Shown here: piece by piece, positions 24,504 to 33,090 of the stretch
Numbering within the stretch: position 1 is the first letter of the stretch
Layout: every line of letters begins with the position of its first letter
Assembly (NCBI RefSeq): GCF_011397115.1
Contig: NZ_AP022822.1
Span: forward strand, 377,001-441,000
Direction: 5' to 3'
Source: Enterococcus saigonensis
GTDB lineage: Bacteria > Bacillota > Bacilli > Lactobacillales > Enterococcaceae
Length of the DNA: 64,000 nt
Notes under the pieces: generated by a model
What the model saw: only the letters and a program-made list of their open reading frames with translations
What the model was told of the DNA's origin: nothing
The model's database searches: none
Made by a program: the position numbers and the translations under genes

Positions 24504-24526
24504 TATACTAAAGAAAAGCGTTTTCA
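24504..24526 (+). promoter_or_regulatory. Phosphohexomutase promoter -10 with cre-like site
   Basis: TATACT at 24504-24509 is followed by GAAAAGCGTTTTCA (24513-24526), matching 12 of 14 positions of the CcpA cre consensus and covering the predicted start site. A CcpA block here would give glucose repression. The -35 box is poor. Confidence 0.5.
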
Positions 24527-24543
24527 AAAAAGGGGTGCTTATT

Positions 24544-26049
24544 TTGGCAAAAAAATTACCGTTAGCATTGAGTTCAGATATTCGTGGAATTGCAGTTGCA
24601 ACAGCTGATTATGCAGCAAATTTGACGCCAATAGAAATGCAAGATATTGCAGCCGGTTTGATTCACTTTTTACTAAAAAGTGAATCACTCCCAGATAAAA
24701 GAGCTCGTAAATTGCGCGTGGGCGTTGGGCGTGACAGTCGGATTAGTGGGCCGGCTTTGAAAGCAAGCTTAATTGCTGCTTTACAAGAACAAGGAGTCGA
24801 CGTAATTGATTTTGATCTTGCAACTACGCCGGCAATGTTTATGAGTACGCAATTTAAGCAATTTGACTGTGACGCAGGTGTTATGCTAACAGCGAGTCAT
24901 TTACCTTATTATTACAACGGTATTAAAATCTTTACCAAAAACGGTGGAGTTGAAGAAGAAGATATTCGTTATATTATGTCTCACACGAAAAAGCGGATTT
25001 CTGATAGTACTGGTAATTATCAAAAAGCTGATCTAATTTCGGCTTATAGCATTGACTTGGTAGAAAAAATAAAACATGCAACAAAAAAATTTGGTAATAA
25101 GCCATTAACAGGTTGGCATATTATTGTGGATGCTGGTAATGGCGCAGGTGGTTTTTTTGCCAAAAAAGTCTTGCAAGTTCTTGGTGCAAATACCAACGGC
25201 TCACAATTCTTAGAACCTGATGGTCGCTTTCCTAACCACATCCCCAATCCCGATAATAAACAAGCAATGGTAAGTATTCAAAACGCTGTATTAACACAAA
25301 AAGCAGATTTGGGTGTGATTTTTGATACAGATGCCGACCGGGCGGCTTTGGTAGGACCAGATGGATCTGTGTTAAATCGCAATAATTTAATCGCTCTTTT
25401 AAGCAAAATTGTTTTGACACAATATCCAGGAGCTACAATTGTGACGAATTCTCCTACTAGTGATCATTTGAAAGACTTTATTGTCTCACAAGGTGGACAG
25501 CAGGTGCGCTACATCTCTGGGTATCGTAACGTTATCAATAAGATGATTGCGCTAAACAAGGAAGGTATTGAAACACAATTGGCCATTGAAACGAGTGGTC
25601 ATGCAGCGTTTAAAGAAAATTATAATTTGGATGATGGCGCATATCTTGTCGCAAAAGTTTTAATGATTTTACCGCAATTAAAAGCACAAGGACAAACAAT
25701 TAACGATTTACTTCATGAATTAAAGCAGCCTTCTGAAACATTGGAAATTCGATTGAAAATTAATGAAGCCGATTTTAAAGATTACGGACAAAAAATAATT
25801 TCCGAATTGAAGTCCGCAAATTTTATTGGTTTTAAAGAAGACTTGGAAAACGAAGAAGGCGTTCGGATGAAACTAAATGAACCATATGGCAGTGGGTGGT
25901 TTTTGCTACGATTAAGCCTTCACGAACCATTACTAGTTTTACAGCTGGAAAATGATGAAGTTGGCATGATAGACAAAGTTTTACCTGTTTTACGAGAATT
26001 TTTTGAAACATTTTCAGCGTTGGAATTAGCTCCTTTGGATAAAAAATAA
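24544..26049 (+). CDS. Phosphoglucomutase/phosphomannomutase family protein
   Basis: A 501-residue alpha-D-phosphohexomutase. Elements in order: the opening Ser-Ser-Asp-Ile-Arg-Gly, the phosphoserine loop Thr-Ala-Ser-His-Leu-Pro-Tyr-Tyr (Ser of Thr-Ala-Ser-His; the usual Asn-Pro is Leu-Pro), the metal loop Asp-Thr-Asp-Ala-Asp-Arg, and the sugar-binding Glu-Thr-Ser-Gly-His loop. It interconverts hexose 1- and 6-phosphates; glucose versus mannose specificity cannot be told. I place the start at TTG 24544 with AGGGGTG six bases upstream; the upstream in-frame ATG at 24481 would put the promoter inside the gene. A cre-like site suggests carbon control. Confidence 0.9.
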   Translation: MAKKLPLALSSDIRGIAVATADYAANLTPIEMQDIAAGLIHFLLKSESLPDKRARKLRVGVGRDSRISGPALKASLIAALQEQGVDVIDFDLATTPAMFMSTQFKQFDCDAGVMLTASHLPYYYNGIKIFTKNGGVEEEDIRYIMSHTKKRISDSTGNYQKADLISAYSIDLVEKIKHATKKFGNKPLTGWHIIVDAGNGAGGFFAKKVLQVLGANTNGSQFLEPDGRFPNHIPNPDNKQAMVSIQNAVLTQKADLGVIFDTDADRAALVGPDGSVLNRNNLIALLSKIVLTQYPGATIVTNSPTSDHLKDFIVSQGGQQVRYISGYRNVINKMIALNKEGIETQLAIETSGHAAFKENYNLDDGAYLVAKVLMILPQLKAQGQTINDLLHELKQPSETLEIRLKINEADFKDYGQKIISELKSANFIGFKEDLENEEGVRMKLNEPYGSGWFLLRLSLHEPLLVLQLENDEVGMIDKVLPVLREFFETFSALELAPLDKK

Positions 26050-26134
26050 CTTTTGTTTGGTTACCGCTTGCAAATATTACTAAAATTGAGTAAAACTAAA
26101 GATGAAAAGGTTTTATTCAAAAGGGGAATCTGAA

Positions 26135-26338
26135 ATGATAGGTTGGATTTTAACTGGAGCAATTATCATTACGTATGGTAGTAATTTTTTAGCTTATCGC
26201 TATTTGAAAAATCATCGGAGTGATTGGTTTGAAAAAATGGCGTTATACTTTGGTGTTAATATGAGTGTTTTATTTGCAGATGGGCTATTTTTATTTATTG
26301 CCAAATTAGTCGAAGAAGGTATTTTGCTAATTGAATAA
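26135..26338 (+). CDS. Small two-helix membrane protein
   Basis: A 67-residue protein with two likely membrane segments (about 1-20 and 38-60). ATG 26135 has AAGGGG eight bases upstream; an earlier in-frame ATG at 26102 has no ribosome site. It is followed by a strong terminator and is probably co-transcribed with the phosphohexomutase. No family recognised. Confidence 0.65.
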   Translation: MIGWILTGAIIITYGSNFLAYRYLKNHRSDWFEKMALYFGVNMSVLFADGLFLFIAKLVEEGILLIE

Positions 26339-26340
26339 AG

Positions 26341-26379
26341 AAGTAAAAAACCCATAAATACATTATGGGTTTTTTACTT
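26341..26379. terminator. Terminator after the small membrane protein gene
   Basis: AAGTAAAAAACCCATAA (26341-26357) pairs perfectly with 26363-26379, giving a 17-bp stem. Confidence 0.92.
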
Positions 26380-26499
26380 ATGCCGAATTACATAAGTTAT
26401 TTTTAAATGCGAGGTCATAACTTGCGACATAAACTAAAATGCGCTAACTTGGTACTATAAAAAAGTATTTTAATCAAGTATATCTGCTAGGAGGATATC

Positions 26500-27174
26500 A
26501 TGGCGAAAATTATGGTAGTAGAAGACGAGGGCGTGATTCGTCAATTAATCATGGAAGAGTTAAAAAAATGGCAGTTTGATGTCTTTGGTACCACCAATTT
26601 TGAAAATGTTTTCAGTGATTTTAGTGAAGAGGATCCACAATTGGTTTTATTAGATATTAATTTGCCTGTCTTTGATGGTTACTATTGGTGTCAAAAAATT
26701 CGTGAAGTTTCAAAAGTCCCAATTATTTTTATTTCTAGTCGCAACACGAACATGGATATGATTATGGCTATGAATATGGGAGCAGATGACTTTGTCACGA
26801 AACCTTTTGAATTGGATGTTTTAGTGGCAAAAATTAACGCATTATTACGCCGCTCTTATAACTATTCAGAAGCAAGTGCTGAAACATTAGTGCATAATGG
26901 CTTAACGCTGAATGTAGACAATAGTACAATGATGATTCACGATGAAGTAATTGATTTAAGTAAAAATGAGTACCGTCTTTTGTACATCTTAATGAAAAAT
27001 AACGGTAAAATATTGTCCCGAGAAAAGTTATTACGCGCATTATGGGACGACGAGCGCTATGTCGATGATAATACATTAACTGTGAATATTAACCGTTTGC
27101 GAAGAAAAATTGAACAAGCTGGTGTGAAAGATTACATCGAAACTAAAGTTGGTCAGGGGTATATCGTCCCTTAA
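26500..27174 (+). CDS. OmpR-family response regulator, BceR/SapR-like
   Basis: A 224-residue regulator with a receiver domain (phosphoacceptor Asp52, Lys in Val-Thr-Lys-Pro-Phe) and an OmpR winged helix (about 130-224). The motif Asp-Ile-Asn-Leu-Pro-x-Phe-Asp-Gly-Tyr-Tyr-Trp-Cys and Met-Asp-Met-Ile-Met-Ala-Met-Asn-Met-Gly-Ala-Asp-Asp are typical of BceR-type regulators, which respond to cell-wall-active peptides. The partner kinase follows after 61 bp. A BceAB transporter is not next to it. GGAGG ribosome site. Confidence 0.93.
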   Translation: MAKIMVVEDEGVIRQLIMEELKKWQFDVFGTTNFENVFSDFSEEDPQLVLLDINLPVFDGYYWCQKIREVSKVPIIFISSRNTNMDMIMAMNMGADDFVTKPFELDVLVAKINALLRRSYNYSEASAETLVHNGLTLNVDNSTMMIHDEVIDLSKNEYRLLYILMKNNGKILSREKLLRALWDDERYVDDNTLTVNINRLRRKIEQAGVKDYIETKVGQGYIVP

Positions 27175-27235
27175 ACTTTTTTGCATGACATGATTGGGAT
27201 TGTAATAGGTTAAAATAGTTAATTGAGGAGTTGCG

Positions 27236-28261
27236 ATGAATTTTTTTAAGTATTTAAAAGATCAATGGTTATTAGTTTTTGCTTGGATTGGTTTCATTTT
27301 TTTAACGGCATTTGTAATGTGGCTAACACCAGGATTTCAGATGAGTTGGCGGAATGTCGGCTATTCAGCCTTAATTGAAGGGGTATTTTTTACGGTCATT
27401 TTAATCTATCACTACTATTATAAGCGCCGTTGGTGGCAAAAATTGCGTTCTGGAGAAGAAGAAAGCTCTATTCAAAATTATTTAACAGGAGCAAGAACGT
27501 ATGAAGAACAATTACAGCAGGATTTCATCAATCAAATTATTCGTGAACATCAGATTCATATGCAAAAAATTGTTGCTGCTCAAGAGGAACAAAAAGATTA
27601 TATCGATTCTTGGGTCCACGAGATTAAAGTACCGTTAGCGGCTAGTCGGCTGTTATTGCATGCAGTAGAATTCGACATTTCTGATGAAAAATTTATGCAG
27701 TTGGAAAATGAATTAGGAAAAATTGATGGTTATGTAGAACAAGTTTTATACGTCGCGCGTCTGGATAATTTTTCTAAAGATTATTTGATTGAAGAGACCA
27801 AACTTAAAAGCATCATTCAACCTATTATGCGCAGCAATGCTAATTACTTTATTCAAAAGAATTTACGCTATCAAGTTGTAGGTGATGATCAAAATGTTTT
27901 AACCGATGGTAAATGGATTGGTTTTATTTTTCAGCAATTGTTGAGTAATGCCATTAAATACACACCGGAAAATGGTGAAATTTTGATTTTGTTGGATAAA
28001 TCAGCTAAAGGAGTAACTTTGACAGTAAAAGACGATGGCATTGGTATTCCCAAGGAAGATTTAAGGCGCATATTTGATAAAGGGTTTACAGGACAAAATG
28101 GACGTTTCTCTGAAATGCATGCGACAGGATTGGGATTGTATTTAGCGCAAAATTTAGCCAGACAATTGGGAGTGAAACTAAGCGCAGAATCTACTGTGGG
28201 GGTTGGAACGGCCATGACCCTTTTCTTTCCATACGTCTCTTATTATCAAGAACAACGATAA
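27236..28261 (+). CDS. Intramembrane-sensing histidine kinase, BceS-like
   Basis: A 341-residue kinase with two N-terminal membrane helices (about 13-30 and 42-60) separated by only about a dozen residues, the hallmark of BceS-type kinases that lack an own sensor domain. The phosphoacceptor His128 lies in Trp-Val-His-Glu-Ile-Lys-Val-Pro. The ATPase domain shows the N-box (Leu-Ser-Asn-Ala-Ile-Lys-Tyr), Asp-Asp-Gly-Ile-Gly-Ile-Pro and Thr-Gly-Leu-Gly-Leu-Tyr. Family members sense antimicrobial peptides through a partner BceAB-type transporter, which here must be encoded elsewhere. Ribosome site GAGGAG. Confidence 0.93.
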   Translation: MNFFKYLKDQWLLVFAWIGFIFLTAFVMWLTPGFQMSWRNVGYSALIEGVFFTVILIYHYYYKRRWWQKLRSGEEESSIQNYLTGARTYEEQLQQDFINQIIREHQIHMQKIVAAQEEQKDYIDSWVHEIKVPLAASRLLLHAVEFDISDEKFMQLENELGKIDGYVEQVLYVARLDNFSKDYLIEETKLKSIIQPIMRSNANYFIQKNLRYQVVGDDQNVLTDGKWIGFIFQQLLSNAIKYTPENGEILILLDKSAKGVTLTVKDDGIGIPKEDLRRIFDKGFTGQNGRFSEMHATGLGLYLAQNLARQLGVKLSAESTVGVGTAMTLFFPYVSYYQEQR

Positions 28262-28262
28262 A

Positions 28263-28286
28263 CTCGCAGAAAACTGCGAGTTTTTT
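28263..28286 (+). terminator. Terminator of the two-component operon
   Basis: CTCGCAG (28263-28269), AAAA loop, CTGCGAG (28274-28280), then six T. Confidence 0.92.
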
Positions 28287-28287
28287 C

Positions 28288-28317
28288 TTGTCTGCAAAAC
28301 GTTTTCACTGCTACACT
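28288..28317 (+). promoter_or_regulatory. Sugar permease promoter with embedded cre-like site
   Basis: TTGTCT (28288-28293), an 18-bp spacer and TACACT (28312-28317). The spacer contains GCAAAACGTTTTCA (28294-28307), which matches 12 of 14 cre positions. CcpA binding there would block RNA polymerase. Confidence 0.6.
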
Positions 28318-28360
28318 GTTTGGGTATCTTTTTAGATTATATAGATTGAGGAGAATGGGA

Positions 28361-29236
28361 ATGGCTTTATTAGTAGCATTAGTACCGATGTTTGCCTGGG
28401 GCAGCATTGGTTTGGTGAGTGGAAAATTAGGTGGCGACGCCAATCAGCAAACTTTAGGGATGACGATTGGAGCGTTTGTTTTTTCACTTGGTATCTTTTT
28501 TGTAATGCGACCAAGTATTGATTTATTGACAATTATTGTCGGGTTTATTTCAGGTTTATTTTGGTTTGTAGGACAAAACGGACAATTTCACGCCATGAAA
28601 GCAATGGGAGTTTCTGTGGGTTTACCTCTTTCCACAGGTATGCAGTTAATGTTAAATACAATTGCTGGTGCAGTTTTTTTCCATGAATGGCGTCATGGTC
28701 GGGATTTTATTTTAGGATTTTTAGCTTTGGCATTATTAGTAGCAGGTGCATATTTAACTTCACGCAAAGATCCAAATGGGAAAAGTGAGCCCGAAGTCGG
28801 CATGAAGATGTATGATTTTGGTAAGGGATTTCGTTTTCTATTTATTTCAACGATTGGTTATGGTCTTTATACAATTATTATTACGTGGGCAGGACTGGAT
28901 CCGTTGGCTATTATTTTACCGCAAAGTATCGGCATGTTAGTAGGGGCGTTATGTTTTTCAGCGCGAAAAGTTGCGTTTGACAAATACGTTTGGCGCAATA
29001 TTACCTCTGGTCTTTTGTGGGGAATCGGGAATATTTGTATGCTATTATCTATTCAAACAGTCGGCCTTGCAGTTGGTTTTTCATTATCACAAATGGGCAT
29101 TATCATTTCAACTTTAGGCGGGATCTTTTTATTGGGCGAACACAAAACGAAAAAAGAAATGTTTTATGTTATTATCGGTTGCCTTCTTGTTATTTTTGGT
29201 GGTATTCTTTTAGGATATATGAAAGCTTTATCTTAA
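28361..29236 (+). CDS. GRP-family sugar uptake protein (GlcU/RbsU-like)
   Basis: A 291-residue membrane protein with about ten predicted helices of the glucose/ribose porter (GRP, DMT superfamily) family. It opens with Pro-Met-Phe-Ala-Trp-Gly-Ser and has Gly-Gln-Asn-Gly-Gln-Phe-His-Ala and Ser-Thr-Gly-Met-Gln-Leu, typical of GlcU/RbsU. These are proton-coupled, non-PTS importers of glucose or ribose. The start at ATG 28361 places GAGGAG eight bases upstream; earlier in-frame starts (TTG 28346, ATG 28355) overlap the ribosome site. A cre-like site in the promoter supports a sugar role. A second family member lies at 61.3 kb. Confidence 0.87.
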   Translation: MALLVALVPMFAWGSIGLVSGKLGGDANQQTLGMTIGAFVFSLGIFFVMRPSIDLLTIIVGFISGLFWFVGQNGQFHAMKAMGVSVGLPLSTGMQLMLNTIAGAVFFHEWRHGRDFILGFLALALLVAGAYLTSRKDPNGKSEPEVGMKMYDFGKGFRFLFISTIGYGLYTIIITWAGLDPLAIILPQSIGMLVGALCFSARKVAFDKYVWRNITSGLLWGIGNICMLLSIQTVGLAVGFSLSQMGIIISTLGGIFLLGEHKTKKEMFYVIIGCLLVIFGGILLGYMKALS

Positions 29237-29280
29237 GCATTAACTATAAGAAATTTCATTAAATTATGAGGGGGAGCCCA

Positions 29281-30654
29281 ATGAATTTTCGCAAGAAAGA
29301 AATGAAGACAACTCATGCGAATGAATTAAAGCGAAATTTGCAATTAAAAGATTTAATTATGCTAGGAATTGGTGCAATTATTGGAACAGGTATTTTTGTA
29401 ATTACTGGAGTACCCGATGCCAATCACGCTGGACCAGCATTAACATTATCTTTCATTTTAGCAGCAGTAGTCGTTGGTTTATCAGGACTTTGCTTTGCTG
29501 AATTTTCAGCACGTATTCCTGTTATCGGCGGGCCATATGCGTATATGTATGTGGTTTTTGGTGAAATTGCTGCGTGGTTTACAGGATGGTTTTTAATTTG
29601 TGAATTTTTACTAGCTGTTTCATCAGTTGCTTCTGGCTGGTCAGGATATATGCAAGGTTTCTTGGGAAGCTGGGGCATTCACTTACCTAAGGCTTTAACC
29701 GCAGGATACAATGCTGAAAATGGTACCTACATTGATTTAATTGCTGCATTGGTGATTGTCTTTATCACTTTTTGGGTAAGTCAAGAAGCGAAAAAAGCTT
29801 TACGTTTAAACAATGCCATGGTTTGGGTGAAATTTTTTATTATTATTTTGTTTATTGCGGTGGGAATTTTTTATATTAAACCCAATAACTGGACACCATT
29901 TATGCCTAATGGCGTAGGTAGCGTTTTTCGAGGTTCGTCGTTAGTATTTTTTGCTTTTTTAGGATTTGATTCTGTCGCAATGGCTGCCGAAGAAGTGAAA
30001 AATCCCCAAAAGGATGTGCCAAAAGGAATTATCGGTTCAATTGGTATTGCGACGATTTTATATATTATAGTGACGTTGATTTCGACTGGTGTTGTTCCTT
30101 TTGCGAAATTGCAAGTATCTGATCCAATGGCTTTTGTGATGCGCTATGCAGGTCATGGATTTTTAGGCTCTGTGATTTCTGTAGGGGCGATTTTAACATT
30201 ACTAACAGTAACAATTTCGATGATGTATTCTTTAGCACGGCTATTATATGCTATTAGTAAAGACGGATTATTGCCAAAACAAATGCAAAAAATTGATCAA
30301 AAAACACGAACACCTAAAAATGCAACCTTTGTGGCAGGGGGATTTGCTTTATTTTTTGCAGCAGCATTTCCGTTACAAATTTTAGCAGAATTAACTAATA
30401 TTGCAGCTTTAGTTTACTTGATGATGGTTTCAGGAGGTATCTTGAAATTACGTAAAGAATTTGGCAAACCGGAAAAAGGACAATTTGCTGTACCATTAGT
30501 CCCTGTATTACCAATTTTTTCTGTATTAGCGTGTATTTTTTTGATTGCACAATTTAGTCTCACAACCTACATTGTATTTGCGGTAACCTTATTATTAGGC
30601 TTCGCAATTTACTTTTTCTATGGGTATCGCAATAGTGAAATGAATAAGAAATAA
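29281..30654 (+). CDS. APC-family amino acid permease (YfnA/CAT-like)
   Basis: A 457-residue permease with twelve predicted helices. The first helix has the substrate-binding Gly-Ile-Gly-Ala-Ile-Ile-Gly-Thr-Gly-Ile-Phe-Val motif of the APC superfamily, followed by Ala-Gly-Pro-Ala and Phe-Ala-Glu-Phe. The Phe-Phe-Ala-Phe-Leu-Gly-Phe-Asp-Ser stretch and length fit the cationic amino acid transporter branch (YfnA). The substrate is not determinable. ATG 29281 follows GGGGG at 29270-29274. Confidence 0.9.
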   Translation: MNFRKKEMKTTHANELKRNLQLKDLIMLGIGAIIGTGIFVITGVPDANHAGPALTLSFILAAVVVGLSGLCFAEFSARIPVIGGPYAYMYVVFGEIAAWFTGWFLICEFLLAVSSVASGWSGYMQGFLGSWGIHLPKALTAGYNAENGTYIDLIAALVIVFITFWVSQEAKKALRLNNAMVWVKFFIIILFIAVGIFYIKPNNWTPFMPNGVGSVFRGSSLVFFAFLGFDSVAMAAEEVKNPQKDVPKGIIGSIGIATILYIIVTLISTGVVPFAKLQVSDPMAFVMRYAGHGFLGSVISVGAILTLLTVTISMMYSLARLLYAISKDGLLPKQMQKIDQKTRTPKNATFVAGGFALFFAAAFPLQILAELTNIAALVYLMMVSGGILKLRKEFGKPEKGQFAVPLVPVLPIFSVLACIFLIAQFSLTTYIVFAVTLLLGFAIYFFYGYRNSEMNKK

Positions 30655-30659
30655 AAAAC

Positions 30660-30706
30660 GTGCGGAGAAATTCCATTATAAGGGGAATTTTCCGCACCTT
30701 TTTTTG
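30660..30706 (+). terminator. Permease terminator
   Basis: GTGCGGA and AAATTCC pair with GGAATTT and TCCGCAC, then a T-run. Confidence 0.9.
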
Positions 30707-30805
30707 TTTGTTGGTAATGCAATTTCCAGTATTTTTCAGTTAAGTATCGCAAATAAGCACTTTTATTTTGACTGTTTTAGTGATTTTTTCAAGTTTATCA
30801 AAAAA

Positions 30806-30857
30806 AGAGGACTGAAAGGAAAAGCTATATGGCTTTTCCTTTCAGTCCTCTAACTTT
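30806..30857. terminator. Bidirectional terminator, 20-bp perfect stem, after telA
   Basis: 30806-30825 pairs perfectly with 30832-30851 around a 6-nt loop. T-runs flank it in both directions. It mainly ends telA on the minus strand. Confidence 0.92.
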
Positions 30858-30862
30858 TTTAG

Positions 30863-32059
30863 CTATTTTTCACTTTGTGTCAATTCTAATAGCCGTTGTT
30901 TTAAATCAGCTTCCATGTGCCCCAATTCCAGTTCAGCGGCACGGCGTTTTTCTTTACCTTCTCGTTGAATTTGCAAGGTTTGTTGGATAGTTTCAACTAA
31001 ATCATTTTGGGTTTTTTGTAGAGTTTCGATATCTACAATACCACGTTCATTTTCTTTAGCTGTTTCGATTGCTGAAACCTTCAACATTTCAGAATTTTTC
31101 TTCAACAGTTCATTTGTTGTTTCAGACACTTGTCGTTGTGCTGTGACAGCATCTTTTTGACGTAATAAAGTCAATGCAATCACAACTTGATTTTTCCACA
31201 ATGGAATTGCAGTATTGACAGAGGCTTGGATTTTTTCTGCTAATGCCTGATTCGTATTTTGAATTAATCGAATTTGTGGTGCTTGTTGAATTGTAATCTG
31301 ACGAGCTAATCGTAAATCATGCGTTCGTTTGTCCAAACGATCCAAAAATTGGTTGTAGTCATTTACAATTTGAACATCCATTTGATCTCCTGTTGCTTGT
31401 GCTTTAGCAACAGCTTCTGGGATAATTTTAGTTTGTAATTCTTCCATCTTTAATTCGCCAGCAGCAATATAAAGGTTTAAAGCATCAAAATAGTCCTTGT
31501 TTTTGTGATAAAGTTGTTCAAGCATTAAATTGTCCTTTAAAAGACCATCTTTTTCTTTATCTAATTTAACAGCAATTTTGTCAATTTGAGCACCAATTTT
31601 TTGATATTTAGCTGTAATTTCATAAATGGATTGTTTTACTTTACCAAACATTCGTTTAAAAACATTGCCTTCTCCGGCTCTTAAATCGTCAGGATTGGCT
31701 TCATTTAGACGATACATTAAATCTGTTAAAGAATCTCCGACTGGACCAATATCGGCTGCTTGAACATGATTTAACATTGATTGGGAAAACTCACCTAATT
31801 TTTGTTGCGCCACTGCACCATAAGTGATAACTCCTTGTTGATCGCTGACATCAATTTTTGCAGCTAATTCTTTGGCTTGCACTTTGCGTTCTTCTGGTAG
31901 TCTGTCGACTAAGCGTTCTGCTTTTTGTTGATCTTTCAAAACGTTAATTTCATTTTGCTGGGTTTCTGTTAAAGAACCTACTGGTGTGGTAAAGGGATTG
32001 TTTAATAAATCGTCTAATGTTTGATCGACGTTTTGCTTTGTTTCGGGTGTGTCCTGCAT
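30863..32059 (-). CDS. telA: TelA family protein (toxic anion resistance)
   Basis: A 398-residue, largely helical cytoplasmic protein of the TelA family (named for tellurite resistance). Long Lys/Glu/Gln-rich coiled-coil stretches cover most of the length; the family signature runs through Ile-Arg-Leu-Ile-Gln-Asn-Thr-Asn and Pro-Leu-Trp-Lys-Asn-Gln-Val. The true biochemical role is unknown; family members affect tellurite, nisin and cell-envelope-drug tolerance. I use the second ATG (32059), since GGAGG is seven bases from it but only one base from the first ATG. The upstream partner is xpaC, the usual arrangement. Confidence 0.92.
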   Translation of the reverse strand: MQDTPETKQNVDQTLDDLLNNPFTTPVGSLTETQQNEINVLKDQQKAERLVDRLPEERKVQAKELAAKIDVSDQQGVITYGAVAQQKLGEFSQSMLNHVQAADIGPVGDSLTDLMYRLNEANPDDLRAGEGNVFKRMFGKVKQSIYEITAKYQKIGAQIDKIAVKLDKEKDGLLKDNLMLEQLYHKNKDYFDALNLYIAAGELKMEELQTKIIPEAVAKAQATGDQMDVQIVNDYNQFLDRLDKRTHDLRLARQITIQQAPQIRLIQNTNQALAEKIQASVNTAIPLWKNQVVIALTLLRQKDAVTAQRQVSETTNELLKKNSEMLKVSAIETAKENERGIVDIETLQKTQNDLVETIQQTLQIQREGKEKRRAAELELGHMEADLKQRLLELTQSEK

Positions 32060-32106
32060 ATTCATTCCTCCAATATTAGATCATCAAATTAAATAAGTGT
32101 TTAATA

Positions 32107-32134
32107 AAAAATCTAGCTTACGCTAGATTTTTTA
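32107..32134. terminator. Short hairpin between xpaC and telA
   Basis: AAAAATCTAGC and GCTAGATTTTT pair around TTAC, with T-run on both strands. It may attenuate read-through from xpaC into telA. Confidence 0.7.
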
Positions 32135-32148
32135 TTGTAAGCGCCTGC

Positions 32149-32805
32149 TTACAAACTATTATCTCTTTTTAAGCTTTGTTTGGCAATGGAAAGCTCTACA
32201 TCTAAATCTTCTAAATCATCAGCAACAAATTGTTGGTAGTCTTTGGCAATTAAAGCTGCCATTTGGTCAATTATTTGTGAGCTTTCTTCGATTTTTTCAT
32301 AAGTTTCTTTGGTCTTAATTTCATGCCCATTAATTTCAATAAACTTGTCAGTTAAATCAACCATATTAGGCAAATGCGTGTACAAAAAGTGATTAGCAAA
32401 ATGCAATTTTTGTGGATCTTTCACTAATTCTTTAAATAACGCTTTTGAAGCGCGTAAAGTATCGTGTCGTAAATCAATGGCTTTTAATTTTGCATTTTGG
32501 TTAATATTTTCTTGTAACTGTAAAATTTGTTTTTTTGTTTGATTCATGGTTTCTCGGAAAAATTCAATTTCTTTTTCGGTCATACCACTTTCTAAGTAAT
32601 GTGCTTCTTTTTCTTTGGTCATAATTGGTAATACAGTTGGTTGACCGCCTTGACGACGATTTTTCACGCCATAAATAATTAAGGCAGCGCCACCTATGAC
32701 AAGTCCAAATGGGATGATCTCATCAGGATTGCCACGTAGAAATAGGCCAAACAGCAGTAAACAAGCAGTAATTACCAGTAAGCGCGTTCTGGTTTTCTTC
32801 TTCAT
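32149..32805 (-). CDS. xpaC: XpaC-like protein (5-bromo-4-chloroindolyl phosphate hydrolysis family)
   Basis: A 218-residue protein with two N-terminal membrane segments (about 8-22 and 30-47) and a helical, charged cytoplasmic part. It matches the XpaC family, which is almost always paired with telA. The name comes from a phosphatase screen; no phosphatase motif is seen and the role is unclear. AGGAGG ribosome site seven bases from the ATG. Confidence 0.88.
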   Translation of the reverse strand: MKKKTRTRLLVITACLLLFGLFLRGNPDEIIPFGLVIGGAALIIYGVKNRRQGGQPTVLPIMTKEKEAHYLESGMTEKEIEFFRETMNQTKKQILQLQENINQNAKLKAIDLRHDTLRASKALFKELVKDPQKLHFANHFLYTHLPNMVDLTDKFIEINGHEIKTKETYEKIEESSQIIDQMAALIAKDYQQFVADDLEDLDVELSIAKQSLKRDNSL

Positions 32806-33090
32806 TTTTTACCCTCCTAAATTTGGGTGATTTATCTTTTAAAGGTTTTCCCTTAACTTCACGAGTTTATTTTACCACGGGGAAAGGTGGAAAAAAATCA
32901 GACCAAGGGTGGATTTTTGCGATTTAGAAAATTCATAAGATTTATTATCGCAATCTTAAGTTTCCAAATCGTGAAATTGTGTATAATAGTATGTAGTTTA
33001 ATAACTAGGGTACACTTTGCCATTTTCAAGTGGAGATTGTCTAGTTCTTGCTTGAATAAATTAATTTAACGATAGAAAGTAGGGAATACA
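32806..33090. other. Divergent intergenic region xpaC/nudF
   Basis: An AT-rich region with TATAAT at 32982-32987 as a possible -10 for nudF. A 60-codon reading frame at 32887-33069 lacks a ribosome site and overlaps this promoter, so I do not call it. Confidence 0.5.

Noticed and set aside
32887..33069. 60-codon frame upstream of nudF
   Set aside because: No ribosome site, and it covers the likely nudF promoter.
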